DNA of 51,268 nucleotides, from the NCBI GenBank assembly GCA_017524845.1, contig JAFXUU010000064.1, positions 1 through 51,268 on the forward strand, read 5' to 3'. Below are positions 8,220-16,756 of the stretch, piece after piece. The notes beneath the pieces were generated by a model that saw only the letters and a program-made list of their open reading frames with translations, was not told where the DNA came from and did not search any database. This DNA is from Oscillospiraceae bacterium. GTDB taxonomy: Bacteria; Bacillota; Clostridia; Oscillospirales; Oscillospiraceae. Position 1 is the first letter of the stretch, and the number at the start of each line of letters is the position of its first letter. Made by a program: the position numbers and the translations under genes.

Positions 8220-8279
8220 TTTACAACGGAATCCGCATCTGCTATGATGATAGCCAAAGCCCAGTTAGCTGTCAATAAC
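8220..8279 (+). promoter_or_regulatory. Promoter of the hxlR/radical SAM unit with an iron-operator-like site
   Basis: TTTACA (8220-8225), 17 bp, TATGAT (8243-8248). Sixteen bases after the -10 lies GTTAGCTGTCAATAAC (8264-8279). Its outer bases GTTAGC and ATAAC are identical to the operator in the feoA promoter spacer (4651-4666). The shared site suggests common control with feo. Confidence 0.65.
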
Positions 8280-8326
8280 CAAAATAGTAAGCAGTAAGGA
8301 AGAAAACTCTGAGTGGAGGGATACCG

Positions 8327-8656
8327 ATGTCACAGCGGCACGACTGCCCCTGCACGGAGCAATGCGTCCTGCAGGCGGCCATGGACAGCATCGGCGGCAA
8401 ATGGAAGCTGCCGGTCCTTTGCTCTCTTACAGCCAACGGCACCAGCCGGTACAACGAGCTGCTGCATAACGTGCAGGGCATTTCCAATACCATGCTCTCC
8501 CAGACCCTGAAGGAGCTAGAACGGGACGGGCTGGTACTGCGAAAGGAGTACCTGGAGGTGCCGGTCAGGGTGGAATACGAGCTGTCCGAAAAATCCAAAA
8601 AGCTCCAGCCGATCCTGCTGGAGCTCATTCAATGGCAAATGGGTTTGCCGGGCTGA
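8327..8656 (+). CDS. HxlR-family winged-helix regulator
   Basis: A 109-residue HxlR/DUF24 regulator (PF01638). The sequence shows the family hallmarks: MDSIGGKWKLPVL at the start, YNELLHNVQGISNTMLSQTLKELERDGLVLRK as recognition and wing region, and VEYELSEKSKKLQPIL. Cysteines at HDCPC and EQC near the N-terminus could sense redox or electrophiles, as in several HxlR members. TGGAGGG precedes the ATG by a good distance. The next gene (radical SAM) starts 109 nt later on the same strand, so co-transcription from the 8220 promoter is likely. Confidence 0.92.
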   Translation: MSQRHDCPCTEQCVLQAAMDSIGGKWKLPVLCSLTANGTSRYNELLHNVQGISNTMLSQTLKELERDGLVLRKEYLEVPVRVEYELSEKSKKLQPILLELIQWQMGLPG

Positions 8657-8765
8657 GAAGTGCTTCTGTCTGCTGACAGAGGGATCATGCAGCCGTTTTG
8701 TATGCACAGAGCCCAAATGGGGAGGCTTTGCAGCCCATTTGGGGATCTGTGGGAAAGGAGAACCG

Positions 8766-9935
8766 ATGAAGGAAAGCTTCGACCTGCAGGAATACCTGTC
8801 CAATGGGATCGAACGCTTTGTGGCGGATGTGGTCAAGGCGACGCTGAAGAACCCCAGGGAGAGCGCTTTCATGCTGAAATTCGCCGTCGCCTCCGCCGCC
8901 GCCTCACAAAAGCGAAAGGCTGCCGAGGCGCAGGGGCAGCATATCCCCTCCTTCCTGATCGCCAGCATCACCAGCCAGTGCAACCTTCACTGCGCCGGCT
9001 GCTATTCCCGCTGCAACCATGAGACGGTGGACGCCCGGCCGACGGCGCAGCTGACGGACGACGACTGGCTGCGGGTATTCAGCGAGGCGGACGAGCTGGG
9101 CATCAGCTTCATCCTGCTGGCAGGCGGGGAGCCGATGCTTCGGAAGGATATCATCAAGGCCGCCGGCAAGCGCCAGAACATCCTGTTTCCCATTTTCACC
9201 AACGGCACCTTTCTCGATGATACATACCTGGAGCTTTTCGACAAATGCCGCAACCTCGTGCCGGTCATGAGCATCGAGGGCGAAAAGGAAAACACCGACG
9301 CCCGGCGCGGGAAAGGCATTTATGAGCTGCTCATCCGGAATATGGACAAGCTGCAGACCAGAGGCCTGATCTTCGGGGCCTCCGTCACCGTGACGACGCA
9401 GAACATCCGGGAGGTCACCTCGGACGCCTTTTTGAAGGAGCTCTCCGGCCGGGGCTGCAAGGCGGTGATCTTTGTGGAATTCGTCCCCGTGACGGAGGAG
9501 AGCAGCGAGCTGGCTCCGGGGGATGCGGAGCGGGAATACCTGAAAGCGGAGCTCAATCGTATGCGGCAGGAGCATCCGGAGATGGTCTACGTTTCCTTCC
9601 CCGGCGATGAAAAGAGCTCCGGCGGCTGCGTGGCCGCGGGTCGCGGGTTCTTCCACATCAATTCTCACGGCGGCGCGGAGCCCTGCCCGTTTTCACCCTA
9701 TTCGGATATCAACGTCAAGGACACTTCCCTGAAGGAAGCCCTGAACTCCCGGCTGTTTCGGGCGCTTCGGGAAAACGGCCATCTCCTGGAGGAACACGCG
9801 GGCGGATGCGTGCTCAATGAAAAGCGGGAGCTGGTGGAGTCGCTGCTTGCCCTGAGTCTCCACCCGCAGGCCGCGGCAGACCGGGAGCAGCTGCCGGGCG
9901 GCCTCATCGGAGCAAACGCGGCGGCGATTGACTGA
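8766..9935 (+). CDS. Radical SAM protein, iron-operon neighbour, substrate unknown
   Basis: A 389-residue radical SAM enzyme. The [4Fe-4S]/SAM motif CNLHCAGC uses C72, C76 and C79. AGGEPML is the glycine-rich SAM-contact strand. The C-terminal part has scattered cysteines (GGCVAAGRG, EPCPFSPY, GGCVLNEKR) resembling a reduced SPASM-like cluster region. An N-terminal helical extension (about 1-60) precedes the barrel. The start at 8766 is set by AAAGGAG directly upstream. It is paired with an HxlR regulator, a pairing seen in other Clostridia, but I know of no demonstrated function. The nearby operator suggests expression linked to iron. Confidence 0.85.
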   Translation: MKESFDLQEYLSNGIERFVADVVKATLKNPRESAFMLKFAVASAAASQKRKAAEAQGQHIPSFLIASITSQCNLHCAGCYSRCNHETVDARPTAQLTDDDWLRVFSEADELGISFILLAGGEPMLRKDIIKAAGKRQNILFPIFTNGTFLDDTYLELFDKCRNLVPVMSIEGEKENTDARRGKGIYELLIRNMDKLQTRGLIFGASVTVTTQNIREVTSDAFLKELSGRGCKAVIFVEFVPVTEESSELAPGDAEREYLKAELNRMRQEHPEMVYVSFPGDEKSSGGCVAAGRGFFHINSHGGAEPCPFSPYSDINVKDTSLKEALNSRLFRALRENGHLLEEHAGGCVLNEKRELVESLLALSLHPQAAADREQLPGGLIGANAAAID

Positions 9936-10051
9936 CGGTTTCCGGCCCCGAACGGTCTCCGGGGATCCGGTTCCGCCCCGGCGGAGCCTCCGGACAACAG
10001 CCGGGAGGGCATGTTCCTGCCGGCAGGAAAAACTGAGTATCATACCCAAAA

Positions 10052-10091
10052 GAGCTCGGAACAACAGGCATAAGCCGACTGTTCCGAGCTC
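10052..10091. terminator. Bidirectional terminator between the radical SAM gene and the hybrid kinase
   Basis: GAGCTCGGAACA (10052-10063) pairs perfectly with TGTTCCGAGCTC (10080-10091). On the plus strand ATTTG follows. On the minus strand the stem is followed by TTTTGGG. It serves the convergent genes ending at 9935 and 10194. Confidence 0.8.
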
Positions 10092-10193
10092 ATTTGACAT
10101 CTTATCCGACAGGCGGCGTGCAAAGCCTGCGCTGCGGCGCACTGTCCTCCGACGACCCATATTCCCCGAGGGTCCGGCAGAGTTCTTCTTTCG

Positions 10194-13100
10194 TCATTTC
10201 GATCGTTCCGCTTCCCAAATCAGTTCCTCCAGCGTCTGATACAGCTGCTCCGGATCCACGGGCTTCGACAGGTGCGCGTTCATGCCCACCTGAAGAGATC
10301 GCTGCACGTCTTCGTCAAAAGCGTTGGCGGTCATGGCGATGATGGGGACGGTCCTCGCATCGGGCCTGTCCAGGGCACGGATCGCGGCGGTGGCCTCCAG
10401 GCCGTCCATTTCCGGCATCCGTACATCCATCAGGATCGCGTCATAATACCAGGCGGGGCTTTTCCCGAACATTTCCAGAGCGACCCTGCCGTTCTCCGCA
10501 TGGTCGACCTCCGCCTCCTTCGCCATGATGATTTCCGCCGTGATCTCTGCGTTGATCATCACATCCTCCGCCATCAGGATGCGTTTTCCCCTGAGTTCGG
10601 CCCGATTCTTTTCCCGGTTCAGGCTCATGTCGTTCTTCCGCGCGATCCGTTCAAATTCATCGATCACGTTGGAGGCGAACAGCGGCTTGGCAAGGAAGCT
10701 GTCCACGCCGATATGCAGCGCTTCATCCATGATCTCGTCCCAGTTGAAGGAGGTCAGGATGATGAGGGTGGTCTCCCGGTCAAACCGCTTCCTGATCTCC
10801 CCGGCGACCGCGAGCCCGTCCATATCCGGCATTTTCCAGTCCAGCAGGACCAGGTTGTAGGGCTCATGCTTGGCGTGCTGTACCTCCAGCATATGCAGGG
10901 CCTCCGGCCCGCTGAAGCAGGTGTCCGCCTGGATGCCCACCTCGTCCAGGACGATCCGCGCATGCTCGGCGGCGATCTCCTCGTCGTCCACCACCAGAAT
11001 ATGCATATCCTTGGGATCGATGTAACTGGCATCGGAGCCCTGCCGCTGGCTGTTGGTCAGGGTGACGACGACCGTGAACTCCGTGCCGACCCCCTTTTGG
11101 GACTCCACCGAGATCGTGCCGTTCATCAGCTCCACGATGTTTTTCGTGATCGCCATGCCCAGGCCGGTGCTGCCGTACTTGCTGTTCCGGCTGCTGTCCT
11201 CCTGTGCAAAGGCGTCAAAGACCTTGGGGACGAAGGCGGCGTCCATCCCGATGCCGGTATCCTTCACCTGGAAGCGCACCGTGGTATGGTTCCCGTAGGC
11301 GGCGGTGCGCTCTACGGTCAGGGTGACGCTGCCCGGCGCGTCGGTGAACTTGATGGCGTTGGACAGGATGTTGATCAGCACCTGCTTCAGCTTCATGTCG
11401 TCGCCGATATAGAAATCGCTGAGCCCGCCGACCACCCTGCATTCGTATTGCAGACCCTTCTCCGAGCACTGGGAAATGACCATGGTATTGATCTGCTCCA
11501 GCATCCCGCGGAAGGAAAACTCCTCCTTGCGCAGGATCATGCGGCCGGATTCGATCCGGCTCATGTCCAGGATATCGTTGATGAGGCCCAGCAGGTGTCT
11601 GGCGCTCTCGCCGATCTTTTCCAGATAATCCCGCGTCTCGGCGGCGAGCCCCTCATTCCGCAGCGCCAGGCTGTCCAGCCCGATGATGGCGTTCATGGGC
11701 GTGCGGATCTCATGGCTCATATTGGACAGGAAGGCGGTCTTGGCAGCGTTGGCCTCCTCCGCGGCCGCCAGGGCCTCCCCCAGCGCCTGGTTTTTCGCCA
11801 TGGTCTCCCGCATTTCGGTATCGATGACCGTCAGGCCGAGGCCTACGGCGTGGACGATGTGATCCTCCCGGCTTTCCGCATGGCGGACGCCGGCCATGCG
11901 GATCATTTCGTAATACTCCTTCCCGTTCCGCCGGGCCAGATATCGGAAGGCGATGAGCTGTTCCCCTGCCAGGGCTTCCCGGACGTGATCCGGCCGGATG
12001 AAGCACAGGAAGCCCTCCCGGTAGCCCTCTGCGACGCAGTGCTCCGCATACCAGGAAAAGCGCTCGAGATAGGGAAAGTGGATCCCCTCCCCGGTCTGCT
12101 CCGGATCGTTGGGGTCGGCCCGGTAGCAGACGGCGTCGTTCTTATCCAGATCGACGTGGTACACGCAGCGATAATCCGAGGCCAGGGCCGTGATCATCCG
12201 ATCCTGCTGTTCCCGCCTGGTCTGCTGCTCCAGCAGCTCCTCCTGCAGGGCAAGGCGCTCCTCCAGCTCCCGCCTAGAGCGCCGCATATCCCGGATCAGG
12301 AACAGGACGATCAGCGCCGCCACCGCAAAGATGATGATCCCGAAAAGGGTCATGTTGTCCCGGAGCTTGTCTCCCAGGGACTGGGTATACAGCCCGCCCG
12401 TATAGCGGAAAGCCAGATTCTGCGCATAGTCCGATCCCAGCACGCTGATCCCGCGGTTCAGGAGCTTGAGCAGGCCTTCGTTCCCGATGCGGACGCCGAA
12501 GCAGCGGTCGTCGTTGTGGTTCGTCTGCAAAAGGGAAAGCCCGCGGTAGCGGCTGCTGCGCAGCATATCGTTTGCCCGAAGGCCGTTGAGGGTCGTACAG
12601 CCCGTCTCGCCGGAGGCGACCGCCTTCAGACAGGCGTCGATGGAGGGATAGAAGCTGATCTGCGCCTCCGGGTAATAGGTTTTGACAAAATAATACTGCA
12701 TGCTGTTCCGCTCGTTGACCGCAAAACGGCAGATCGTCTCCTCCGTATACTCGCCCCTGTAGACCAGCTCCGTTGCGGCGGAGACCACCGCGCCGGACTG
12801 GAAAATGCCGCTTTCCTCCGAATAATACAGACCGCCGCCCACGGGAAAGGCCGCGTCGATCGTCCCGTCGCCCAAGGCCCGGATCATATCGTCATAGCTG
12901 TCGTAGCTGACGTAGGAGGCGGTCAGGTCTTCAATGGCGAGCCCGCTCAGCATCCGGGGCACGATGTCCCGCACCAGGCCGGTCGCCTCCCCGGAGGGGG
13001 CGGTGTCGCTGTAGGGCAGATAGCTGTTCAGATAACCCACGCGCAGCTCCCCGTGTTCCGCAAGCCACTGCTTCTCCGACGCCGAAAAGGCGCGGCTGAG

Positions 13101-13883
13101 GATGCTGACCGGATAGTATTTGCTGCGCAGAGAATTGATATAATTCGGTTCGTACACCGCAAGCTCCGCCTGCGCGGCGTTCAGTTCGGTCAGGAGGTCC
13201 GGCCGCGCTTTGCTGACGCAGAGGTAGTAATCCGACGCGCCGAAGGTATAGAGAAGCTCCGCATTCTCCCTGCCGTATGCCCCGTCGCCCTCCGCAGCCA
13301 GCACGTCCACCTCGTGGGCGTCAAAGGCGGCGAAGAGCGGCTCATAATCCCGAAATACGACGACCTGGGCGGCCGCCCCGCGGCTCTGGAGGAAATCCCG
13401 CAGGACGTCCGCCATGGCGCTGTCCAGAACGCCGATCTTCTTTCCGGAGAGGGCAGCGGGATCGGCTGTGATGTCCGTGTCGGCGGCGTGCTTGACCAGG
13501 TTGTACGTTTCGTTGCCCATGGCAGCGTCCGGATAGCCGATGAGCGCTTCCCGATCCTCTCTTCGGGCGAGGCCGGCCATCAGGTCGATCTCCCCGTCCA
13601 GGAGCATCTGATACAGGTCGCCGAAGCTGCCGTAGACATATTCATACCGCCAGCCTGTGTACTCCGCCAGCTTCTGATAGTATTCGTAGGCATACCCGGT
13701 CTTGAAAACGCCGGGCTGCGCCCCTTCCTGGAACACTTCGTTCTCATAATAGCCGACGCGGACCGGCTGACCCTCGGACTCCGCGGACGCCGGGAGGAAG
13801 AACAGGTCCAGGGCAAGCAATGCGAGGACTGCTGACAGTATGCGTATGACCGTGGATGCCTTCCGTCTCTTGTCGCCTTTCAT
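10194..13883 (-). CDS. Hybrid sensor histidine kinase with two periplasmic-binding-protein sensor domains and two receivers
   Basis: A 1229-residue hybrid kinase. A signal-type helix (about 10-32) precedes two SBP_bac_3-like solute-binding domains (about 40-255 and 260-490), then a membrane helix (GIIIFAVAALIVLFLI). A coiled coil and a PAS-like region lead to HisKA (MSHEIRTPMNAIIG, His724). HATPase motifs are NILSNAIKF, KDTGIGM and TGLGMAI. Two receiver domains follow, with Asp1015 (LLDWKMPDMDG) and Asp1153 (MDVRMPEMDG). This is the EvgS/BvgS-like architecture, presumably sensing a small solute outside the membrane. There is no Hpt domain. ATG 13883 is chosen because the signal sequence follows directly and a G-rich SD precedes it. 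No cognate output regulator is adjacent. Confidence 0.93.
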   Translation of the reverse strand: MKGDKRRKASTVIRILSAVLALLALDLFFLPASAESEGQPVRVGYYENEVFQEGAQPGVFKTGYAYEYYQKLAEYTGWRYEYVYGSFGDLYQMLLDGEIDLMAGLARREDREALIGYPDAAMGNETYNLVKHAADTDITADPAALSGKKIGVLDSAMADVLRDFLQSRGAAAQVVVFRDYEPLFAAFDAHEVDVLAAEGDGAYGRENAELLYTFGASDYYLCVSKARPDLLTELNAAQAELAVYEPNYINSLRSKYYPVSILSRAFSASEKQWLAEHGELRVGYLNSYLPYSDTAPSGEATGLVRDIVPRMLSGLAIEDLTASYVSYDSYDDMIRALGDGTIDAAFPVGGGLYYSEESGIFQSGAVVSAATELVYRGEYTEETICRFAVNERNSMQYYFVKTYYPEAQISFYPSIDACLKAVASGETGCTTLNGLRANDMLRSSRYRGLSLLQTNHNDDRCFGVRIGNEGLLKLLNRGISVLGSDYAQNLAFRYTGGLYTQSLGDKLRDNMTLFGIIIFAVAALIVLFLIRDMRRSRRELEERLALQEELLEQQTRREQQDRMITALASDYRCVYHVDLDKNDAVCYRADPNDPEQTGEGIHFPYLERFSWYAEHCVAEGYREGFLCFIRPDHVREALAGEQLIAFRYLARRNGKEYYEMIRMAGVRHAESREDHIVHAVGLGLTVIDTEMRETMAKNQALGEALAAAEEANAAKTAFLSNMSHEIRTPMNAIIGLDSLALRNEGLAAETRDYLEKIGESARHLLGLINDILDMSRIESGRMILRKEEFSFRGMLEQINTMVISQCSEKGLQYECRVVGGLSDFYIGDDMKLKQVLINILSNAIKFTDAPGSVTLTVERTAAYGNHTTVRFQVKDTGIGMDAAFVPKVFDAFAQEDSSRNSKYGSTGLGMAITKNIVELMNGTISVESQKGVGTEFTVVVTLTNSQRQGSDASYIDPKDMHILVVDDEEIAAEHARIVLDEVGIQADTCFSGPEALHMLEVQHAKHEPYNLVLLDWKMPDMDGLAVAGEIRKRFDRETTLIILTSFNWDEIMDEALHIGVDSFLAKPLFASNVIDEFERIARKNDMSLNREKNRAELRGKRILMAEDVMINAEITAEIIMAKEAEVDHAENGRVALEMFGKSPAWYYDAILMDVRMPEMDGLEATAAIRALDRPDARTVPIIAMTANAFDEDVQRSLQVGMNAHLSKPVDPEQLYQTLEELIWEAERSK

Positions 13884-13968
13884 TTCTTGCCCCCCATTCC
13901 CTCTGCGCCGCCGCGCCCGGCGATATTCCTTATAGTCGGCGGCGCACCGTGTGTTGCCGCCTTCCGTC

Positions 13969-14832
13969 TTATTCCAGCACTTCCACCAGCTCAATGGTGA
14001 AATTGAGTTCTTTTCCGGCCATCTCATGGTTGGCATCGAAGGTGATCGTCTTCTCGTCCTTCGCCGTGACCCGCACGACCGTCTGCTGTCCGTAGCTGTT
14101 CTGCAGATACACCTGATCGCCCACCGACACTTCTTCCGCGCCGGGGACTTTGGCGATCTCCACGGTGATGATCGCGCCGGGATCCGCCTCTCCGTAGGCT
14201 TCCGACGGCGTCAGATGCACCTGCAGCGTCTGCCCCACATCCATGTTGGCGACGGCGGCGTCAAAGCCGGGAATCATCATGCCCGCGCCGCAGATGAACT
14301 CCAGGGGCTCGCCCCGGACATAAGAGGAGTCGAACACCGTCCCATCGTTGAAGGTGCCGGTGTAATGCGTCCGGCAGGTCTTGCCCACGTTTTTTCCCTC
14401 GATGGCCGGCGCGCAGCCGTGACAGCCGCCGCAGACCTCGCAGCTGCCGCAGCCCTCGCAGCCCTCCCCGTCCTCATGACCGCCGCAGGAATGCTCTTCA
14501 CCGTGATGGTCGCAGTTCACGCCGGTGTCCGCCAGCTCGCCCCGGATATAAGCGGCCGCCGCCTCGTCCGCGTCGCCGGAAGCACCCGCGCAGAGCTCGA
14601 TGCCCTGCTCGCTCAGCGCCGCCGCCGCGCCGCCGCCGATGCCGCCGCAGATCAGCACGTCGATCCCCCGCTCTTTCAGCAGCGCCGCTAGCGCTTCGTG
14701 GCTTGTCCCGCCCGCGCTGAGCAGCCCGGCGGAGACAGCCCTGCCGTCCGCAATCTCATAGATTTTGAACTGCTCCGTATGCCCGAAGTGCTGAAACACT
14801 TTTCCGTCTTCATAAGTCACCGCGATCCTCAT
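13969..14832 (-). CDS. NifX/NifB-like domain fused to a SlyD-type FKBP prolyl isomerase through a Cys/His-rich linker
   Basis: A 287-residue fusion. Residues 1-103 match the dinitrogenase iron-molybdenum cofactor-binding fold (PF02579; MRIAVTYEDGKVFQHFGHTEQF, later GIDVLICGGIGGGA). Residues 106-140 are a metal-binding-like linker with cysteines at 107, 116, 125, 128, 131, 134, 137 and 140 plus several His. From about residue 145 to the end is a SlyD-type FKBP: VFDSSYVRGEPLEF, IPGFDAAVANMDVGQ, SEAYGE, with an insert-in-flap region and ending TIELVEV. TTTGGAGG is well spaced to ATG 14832; an upstream in-frame TTG would lie inside that SD. It lies 27 nt after the Old Yellow Enzyme gene. A role in metal or metallocluster handling is inferred; SlyD is a known Ni/Zn-binding chaperone. 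Confidence 0.88.
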   Translation of the reverse strand: MRIAVTYEDGKVFQHFGHTEQFKIYEIADGRAVSAGLLSAGGTSHEALAALLKERGIDVLICGGIGGGAAAALSEQGIELCAGASGDADEAAAAYIRGELADTGVNCDHHGEEHSCGGHEDGEGCEGCGSCEVCGGCHGCAPAIEGKNVGKTCRTHYTGTFNDGTVFDSSYVRGEPLEFICGAGMMIPGFDAAVANMDVGQTLQVHLTPSEAYGEADPGAIITVEIAKVPGAEEVSVGDQVYLQNSYGQQTVVRVTAKDEKTITFDANHEMAGKELNFTIELVEVLE

Positions 14833-14859
14833 ATTATCCTCCAAACAGAAGTCTTCTTC

Positions 14860-15825
14860 TTATTCGCCCATCGCCTTCAGCGACCACATGGGGTCCTTCA
14901 GCAAGGCCCTGCCGACGCCGATGAGATCTGCTGCGCCTTCCTGCAGCAGGTTTTCCGCGTCCTGCGCTTCGGTCACGCCGCCTGTCAGAATGACCGGAAC
15001 CGACGCCGCCGTTTTCGCGGCAATGCTGAGATCCTTCAGGTATCCGGGTTCCGTATGACCGGGACGCATAAAGCCCGTCATGCCGCCTGAAATGTCGATC
15101 AGGTCCGCGCCGGCGGCTTCAAAGGCGCTGACTGCTTCGGGGATATCCTCGATCCTGCTGCCGCCTTCCTCAAAATCGCAGGCGCCGAAGCGGATCGCAA
15201 GCATGAAGTACTCGCCGACGGCTGCCCGCACCGCGCGGAGGATCTCGCTGTGAAGCCGCGTGCGGTCCGCCACGGTCTTTGCGGAATACTCGTCTTCCCG
15301 ATGATTCGTCAAAGGCGAATAGAACTGATTGAGGAGATATCCGTGGGCTGCGTGGAGCTCCGCGCCGTCGAATCCGGCTTCCTTCGCGCGTACCGCCGCA
15401 GCGGTGAAGGCCGAGACGACCGCCCGGATCTGTTCCCGGTCCATTGCCGCCGTATCGCCGTCCTTCGTCGGCACGGCGCTGGGGCCCAGCCGCGGCAGTC
15501 CGGTATCCATCGCCTTGACTCCGGCATGGTTGAGTTGGGCAATGACCGCCGCCCCTTCCCCGTGGATCGCGTTTGTCAGCTTCCGGTAAGCCGGAATGAC
15601 AGGATCCGCCGCCATGGACAGCTGGCCCGGATGGGCCATCCCCTGCCGCATGACGTATTCGTGCTCGACGATGACCAGCCCGGTCCCCCTCGCCCGCTGT
15701 CTGTAGTATTCCGTCATTTCCTCGCCCGGCGCGCCGTCTGCGGCCTTGCCTGTCGCCATCGGCGGCATGACGATCCGGTTTCGCAGGATCCGCCCGCATA
15801 TTCGGATCGGTTCTTTGTAGAGCAT
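14860..15825 (-). CDS. Old Yellow Enzyme-family NADH:flavin oxidoreductase
   Basis: A 321-residue FMN-binding TIM barrel. It has RNRIVMPPMAT at the start, the QLNHAG strand, the substrate/flavin motif HAAHGYLLNQFYSPLTNHREDEY, and late phosphate-binding segments VPVILTGGV and GAADLIGVGRALLKDP. It lacks the C-terminal 4Fe-4S/FAD domains of dienoyl-CoA or bile-acid reductases, so it is a single-domain ene-reductase type. The start at 15825 (MLYKEPIRI) follows GAAGGGAG; longer in-frame starts have no SD. The substrate is unknown. Confidence 0.9.
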   Translation of the reverse strand: MLYKEPIRICGRILRNRIVMPPMATGKAADGAPGEEMTEYYRQRARGTGLVIVEHEYVMRQGMAHPGQLSMAADPVIPAYRKLTNAIHGEGAAVIAQLNHAGVKAMDTGLPRLGPSAVPTKDGDTAAMDREQIRAVVSAFTAAAVRAKEAGFDGAELHAAHGYLLNQFYSPLTNHREDEYSAKTVADRTRLHSEILRAVRAAVGEYFMLAIRFGACDFEEGGSRIEDIPEAVSAFEAAGADLIDISGGMTGFMRPGHTEPGYLKDLSIAAKTAASVPVILTGGVTEAQDAENLLQEGAADLIGVGRALLKDPMWSLKAMGE

Positions 15826-15993
15826 TTCCACGTCTCCCTTCTCAGCGCATCCGCAGCAAACACATTTCCGCGGGAACAGGCCGGGGGCCGTCCCGCAGAT
15901 ACTCCGCCGCATCAACGGCGCAGTTCCCGGTGCTTCTGGACCGGCTGCCGCCGCCGGAAGCCGCGCTCAGCTTTGCGGGACGCTGTCCTTCGT

Positions 15994-16034
15994 CTTTTCC
16001 CCGAACGCCTGCTTTTTGCGCGTCCGGGAAAAAG
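15994..16034 (-). terminator. Possible imperfect hairpin after the carbonic anhydrase gene
   Basis: Arms 15994-16008 and 16020-16034 pair over about 15 bp with a few wobbles or mismatches, with T-rich sequence in one arm. It may end the minus-strand transcript from 16579. Weak. Confidence 0.3.
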
Positions 16035-16054
16035 GCTTACCCAAACAACACAGA

Positions 16055-16579
16055 TTAACGCGATTCCCCCGCACGGTTCCCTTCAAGATACGCCCTGGAC
16101 AGCGCGACGTAAGGCGGGGTGCCGTCAAGAAGGGCAAGCTGCTCCGGGCCAAGCTCCCGGACACATTTCGCCGGAATGCCCACCATCATGGTTCCGGACG
16201 GTACGACCGTTTTCTCTTTCACCACGGCGCCTGCGCCGATGACGCAGTGATCGCCGATGACCGCGCCGTCCAGCAGGATCGCTCCCATGCCGATCAGCGT
16301 GTTGCTGCCGACGGAAGCGCAGTGAACGACGGCTCCGTGGCCGACGGTGACGTTGTCTCCAATGATCAGCGGATGGCCGATCTCCGTATGCAGCACGGCG
16401 TTGTCCTGTATGCTCACGCCGCAGCCCACGGTGATCGAACTGCAGTCCCCGCGAATGACGGCTCCGTACCAGATGGAGCTGTCCGGTCCGACCGTTACGT
16501 CTCCGATCAGAGCAGCGGTTTCTGCGACAAAAGCCTCGGAGGAAATCTGCGGTGTTTTGCCCCGGAATGTGACGATCAT
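16055..16579 (-). CDS. Gamma-class carbonic anhydrase-like hexapeptide-repeat protein
   Basis: A 174-residue left-handed beta-helix protein (YrdA/PaaY/gamma-CA family). Hexapeptide turns run from about residue 10 to 135 (IGDVTVG, SSIWYGAVIRGD, SIQDNAVLHTEIGHPLIIGDNVTVGHGAVVH). The metal-ligand histidines expected for the family are in HTEIGH and GHGAVVH. A C-terminal helix (PEQLALLDGTPPYVALSRAYLEG) closes the trimer. ATG 16579 follows GGGAGAAGGG closely. It may hydrate CO2 or simply bind metal; many members have no measured activity. Confidence 0.9.
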   Translation of the reverse strand: MIVTFRGKTPQISSEAFVAETAALIGDVTVGPDSSIWYGAVIRGDCSSITVGCGVSIQDNAVLHTEIGHPLIIGDNVTVGHGAVVHCASVGSNTLIGMGAILLDGAVIGDHCVIGAGAVVKEKTVVPSGTMMVGIPAKCVRELGPEQLALLDGTPPYVALSRAYLEGNRAGESR

Positions 16580-16756
16580 ATTCCCTTCTCCCAAAATATG
16601 CTTTGTATTGAACGGTCTGCTATTTCCCTGCGTTCACAAAATCCTTCGTCACCTGCCGGGCTTTCGGCGGCCTCACATGAAGAAGAACCGGGCACAGGCG
16701 GAAGGCGTATCCCCCACGGAGCCGAAGATCGCGGTGCTGAGGAGAGTCGGCATACT

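Noticed and set aside
10272-13835. A plus-strand open frame of 1187 codons opposite the hybrid kinase
   Set aside because: It is antisense to a gene with complete kinase domains; its product is His/Val/Gly/Asp-rich without motifs, an effect of high G+C.
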